From the NCBI GenBank assembly GCA_027605045.1, contig JAQFWX010000093.1:1-64000 (forward strand): a DNA stretch of 64,000 nucleotides, in the 5' to 3' direction. This DNA comes from Phallus indusiatus. Taxonomy: Eukaryota > Basidiomycota > Agaricomycetes > Phallales > Phallaceae. A program made the position numbers and the translations under genes. Below are positions 61,743 to 64,000 of the stretch, piece after piece (the first letter of the stretch is position 1; the number at the start of each line of letters is the position of its first letter). Below the pieces are notes generated by a model. It had not been told where the DNA came from, ran no database searches, and was given only the letters and a program-made list of their open reading frames with translations.

Positions 61743-64000
61743 GGCCACGCTCAAACCACGCGGACACTACAGCGATTGTTCTTACCATATTGGTGCGTAA
61801 CTATGTTCTCTGGATCATCTTCGAATTGTTGTGATGTCAATGTAAAGGAAATAAATGACACGGATCCGAACCTTTCACGGTGACCTTAAAATTTATAAGG
61901 TTTGGACTTTTTAGATCTTTCCGGATCAAGGAAACGGCCACTTGCAAGTAGCGTACGTGTCCAGGAGAAGGAAAGACCCGCTTTTGTTGGTATTTGTATT
62001 TCTCATATGCCTTTCTTAATGCAAGTTCTATCCATAAATTATGAGCTGGCCTTCGGCTACTAGTAAGACACCGGACTCGGGAATCAGGATGAATGTGTGC
62101 TTGTAGTGTGTGCACTCTCTGTAAGGCAAGCCCAGATTAACATTTGTTTTCGCATAATAAAAGCATCTTACGCAACAAGTGTATTTATAATCTTTTTTAC
62201 ATTCTCATACGGATGTGGCGTGCGCAGTGGGAAGTGACTTTTGCAATTGTGACATAACGTTGTACTATTGAAGCTTCTCTTGCTCTTACTCGCTTTTCAT
62301 GATACGAATTAGGGTGTCGCTGGAGTCTTCGAAGAAAAATGATATCTCTGAACTTTGAAATTGATTTGAATACAATCCTCAAAACCGACAGGCTGGATGC
62401 TCAGTAGAAATTGAAAGTGCAGGATCTCCGATTTTAGGGTTGTTCTTGTTGCGCAGCTCGCTCGGATCGAGGTATTATTCGCCTCTTCTCATCCTTAACA
62501 CTATTAATGAAAGCTCGAAGGCAGGCTTACCCCAGAATTAATGATAACGGAATAGGAATAGGTACAGCATTTGTGGAGAACACTATATGGTTATACATAC
62601 ATCGTCTATGGTCTGAGCGAGCCCTACTAGCAGATTAGCCCCAGAATACACTTCAATCCTCAATCCTAGCATCGAGGTATGTAGTTTTTTTTCTTAGAAG
62701 ATCATAAGCATTACGTTAATTCATTCTCTCAGGCTTGAAAGAGATTGCTAACCAGACAAACCTCAATATCTCCTGCGAACACCGGAAATGCTCAGAAAAC
62801 ACTAGCTTTTCTCTCCCAAAGTCTATTGCAGAACAGTTTCATAACGATCATAAAAGCAGGTATGTCTTCTTAATGTACCTTTGACCGACGTTTGTTTCAT
62901 GAAAGTTATGATAGAACTCAGGTTTTTAGAAAAGGAAAGAAACACGGGCAAAGCCAAGAGATAGCGTTTGATTCGGGGTACCCGCAGTCGCAATACTCCT
63001 TAGTTGAGACAAGTTTCTCGGGCAGGCAACTCCAAGCAGCAGCACAGTCAGCATGGGATACTCTTATCTTGCACGACCTTGTACAACTGGGCCAGGATGT
63101 GTCTTCTCTGTTACTATAATAAGGACTGGACAACCTTTCCGTTTTCCTGAGTGCGATAACCCAGAGTTCTTGGATCTCTCTTTATCATTGCCTTTGTGGC
63201 TCATGTCAACGTTTGTATCGTATCGTTTGGCTGTTTCTGCTCAAACCAATGACCCTTCGGCTTTTATCTTGATCCCACTTTTCGTGTTTCCTCCGGGTGA
63301 TAATAACCCGGTCATTGGAAAGCGCAGATAAACATACTTCGGTTGTATCTGATCCTGTCACCGTTTGGGCTTCCTTTCACCCGACTTTGCTTGTTAAGCC
63401 GTGTCGTCCCCTCTCGGGATCCATAGGTATGTAGGTCCTAAGCATATGTTGCGGAATCCTCTTTTAGGTATTCAAAGTTGTATGAAATTATCTGTTTGTC
63501 CGTTTCTTGTTTAGGTGTATGTCGATTATACAATTCTCTTCGCTCTTGTCTCAATGCAAAACTAAATTATGGATGGAGTACGAGAGGTCATTGAACGCGT
63601 AGTAGACTACTAGTAGTGTCACAATTGGCATTGATTATCATTAGGATGAAGATGTAAATATCGATAGTAGTCTAATTTATTACTGTTATGAGTACCCTGA
63701 TATGATTTAAACACGTGAAGACGCGTAATACAAATGCGAATAAATGTGATTAAGACGCGTCGTGATCTAGTGTGATGGTTCGTTTGAAGTGATGATAGGT
63801 TGGTTGAAAGACCGCCTTCAGTCGCAGGTACAAGTTACGATCACATCGTTTTCCTCATGGAAGCCGCCATTACGGGTCCATTGCGATCTTTGCCTGGAAA
63901 CTCTTGTGATTTCCATAAGGCTTCTTCTTCGTCGATACGATTGGTTTGCCAGGTGGACCAACGCGTCCTTACGCGATAGCCCTGGTTGATTTAAGGTGCT

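Larger units (their letters stand above)
46145..64000. other. Long gene-poor stretch to the window end
   Basis: No gene I can support. Small structures are a TA/TG microsatellite at about 51779-51812, a poly-T run near 56622-56638 and four tandem copies of a ten-base unit at 61703-61742. The longest open frames (49147-49674 plus, 52823-52416 minus) start without a good ATG context and match nothing I know. An exon-like piece at 62733-62860 has a C2H2-like spacing. Confidence 0.4.

Overview
The window looks like nuclear DNA of a mushroom-forming basidiomycete (Agaricomycetes). The evidence is many short (about 45-65 nt) GT-AG introns, compact and often divergent gene pairs, and a typical fungal gene content. 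All gene models were assembled by eye from exon phase and remembered family consensus. No search was run.

Layout. Positions 150-9477 form a dense housekeeping block: a TOM70-like mitochondrial import receptor (+), an F-box protein (-), an AlkB-like 2-oxoglutarate/Fe(II) dioxygenase (+), a protein with a C-terminal rhodanese domain (-), and the beta subunit of Rab geranylgeranyltransferase (BET2, +). The F-box/AlkB and rhodanese/BET2 pairs are head to head across very short shared promoters. A convergent 11-exon drug/metabolite-type (EamA) transporter (-) lies at 10758-12656. A 60-residue small protein split over four exons (+) lies at 14789-15136. An isolated intron-containing tRNA-Cys (-) sits at 21403-21482. 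A large SFP1-like C2H2 zinc-finger regulator (+) occupies 32107-35766, with a clean ATG-free leader and a long pyrimidine-rich downstream tract.

The rest (about 15-31 kb and 37.5-64 kb) has no gene I can recognise. Three transposon-like structures stand out there. The first is an 802-bp element with about 33-bp inverted ends, a TGACAG duplication and six subterminal TTTCGGGC motifs. The second is a degenerate AT-rich element near 39.6-40.3 kb. The third and most notable is a 1461-bp element (44682-46142) with almost identical 206-bp terminal inverted repeats flanked by TA. It carries no recognisable transposase, but has a complete three-exon, tryptophan-rich 179-residue open gene and a tRNA-like Pol III unit.

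The genes do not form one pathway: import receptor, Rab prenylation, DNA/RNA repair-type oxygenase, transporter and growth regulator are ordinary neighbours in a fungal genome. One caution concerns single-base indels, mainly in short homopolymers, which break the 5' third of TOM70 (five events) and BET2 (one). They look like assembly errors more than gene decay.
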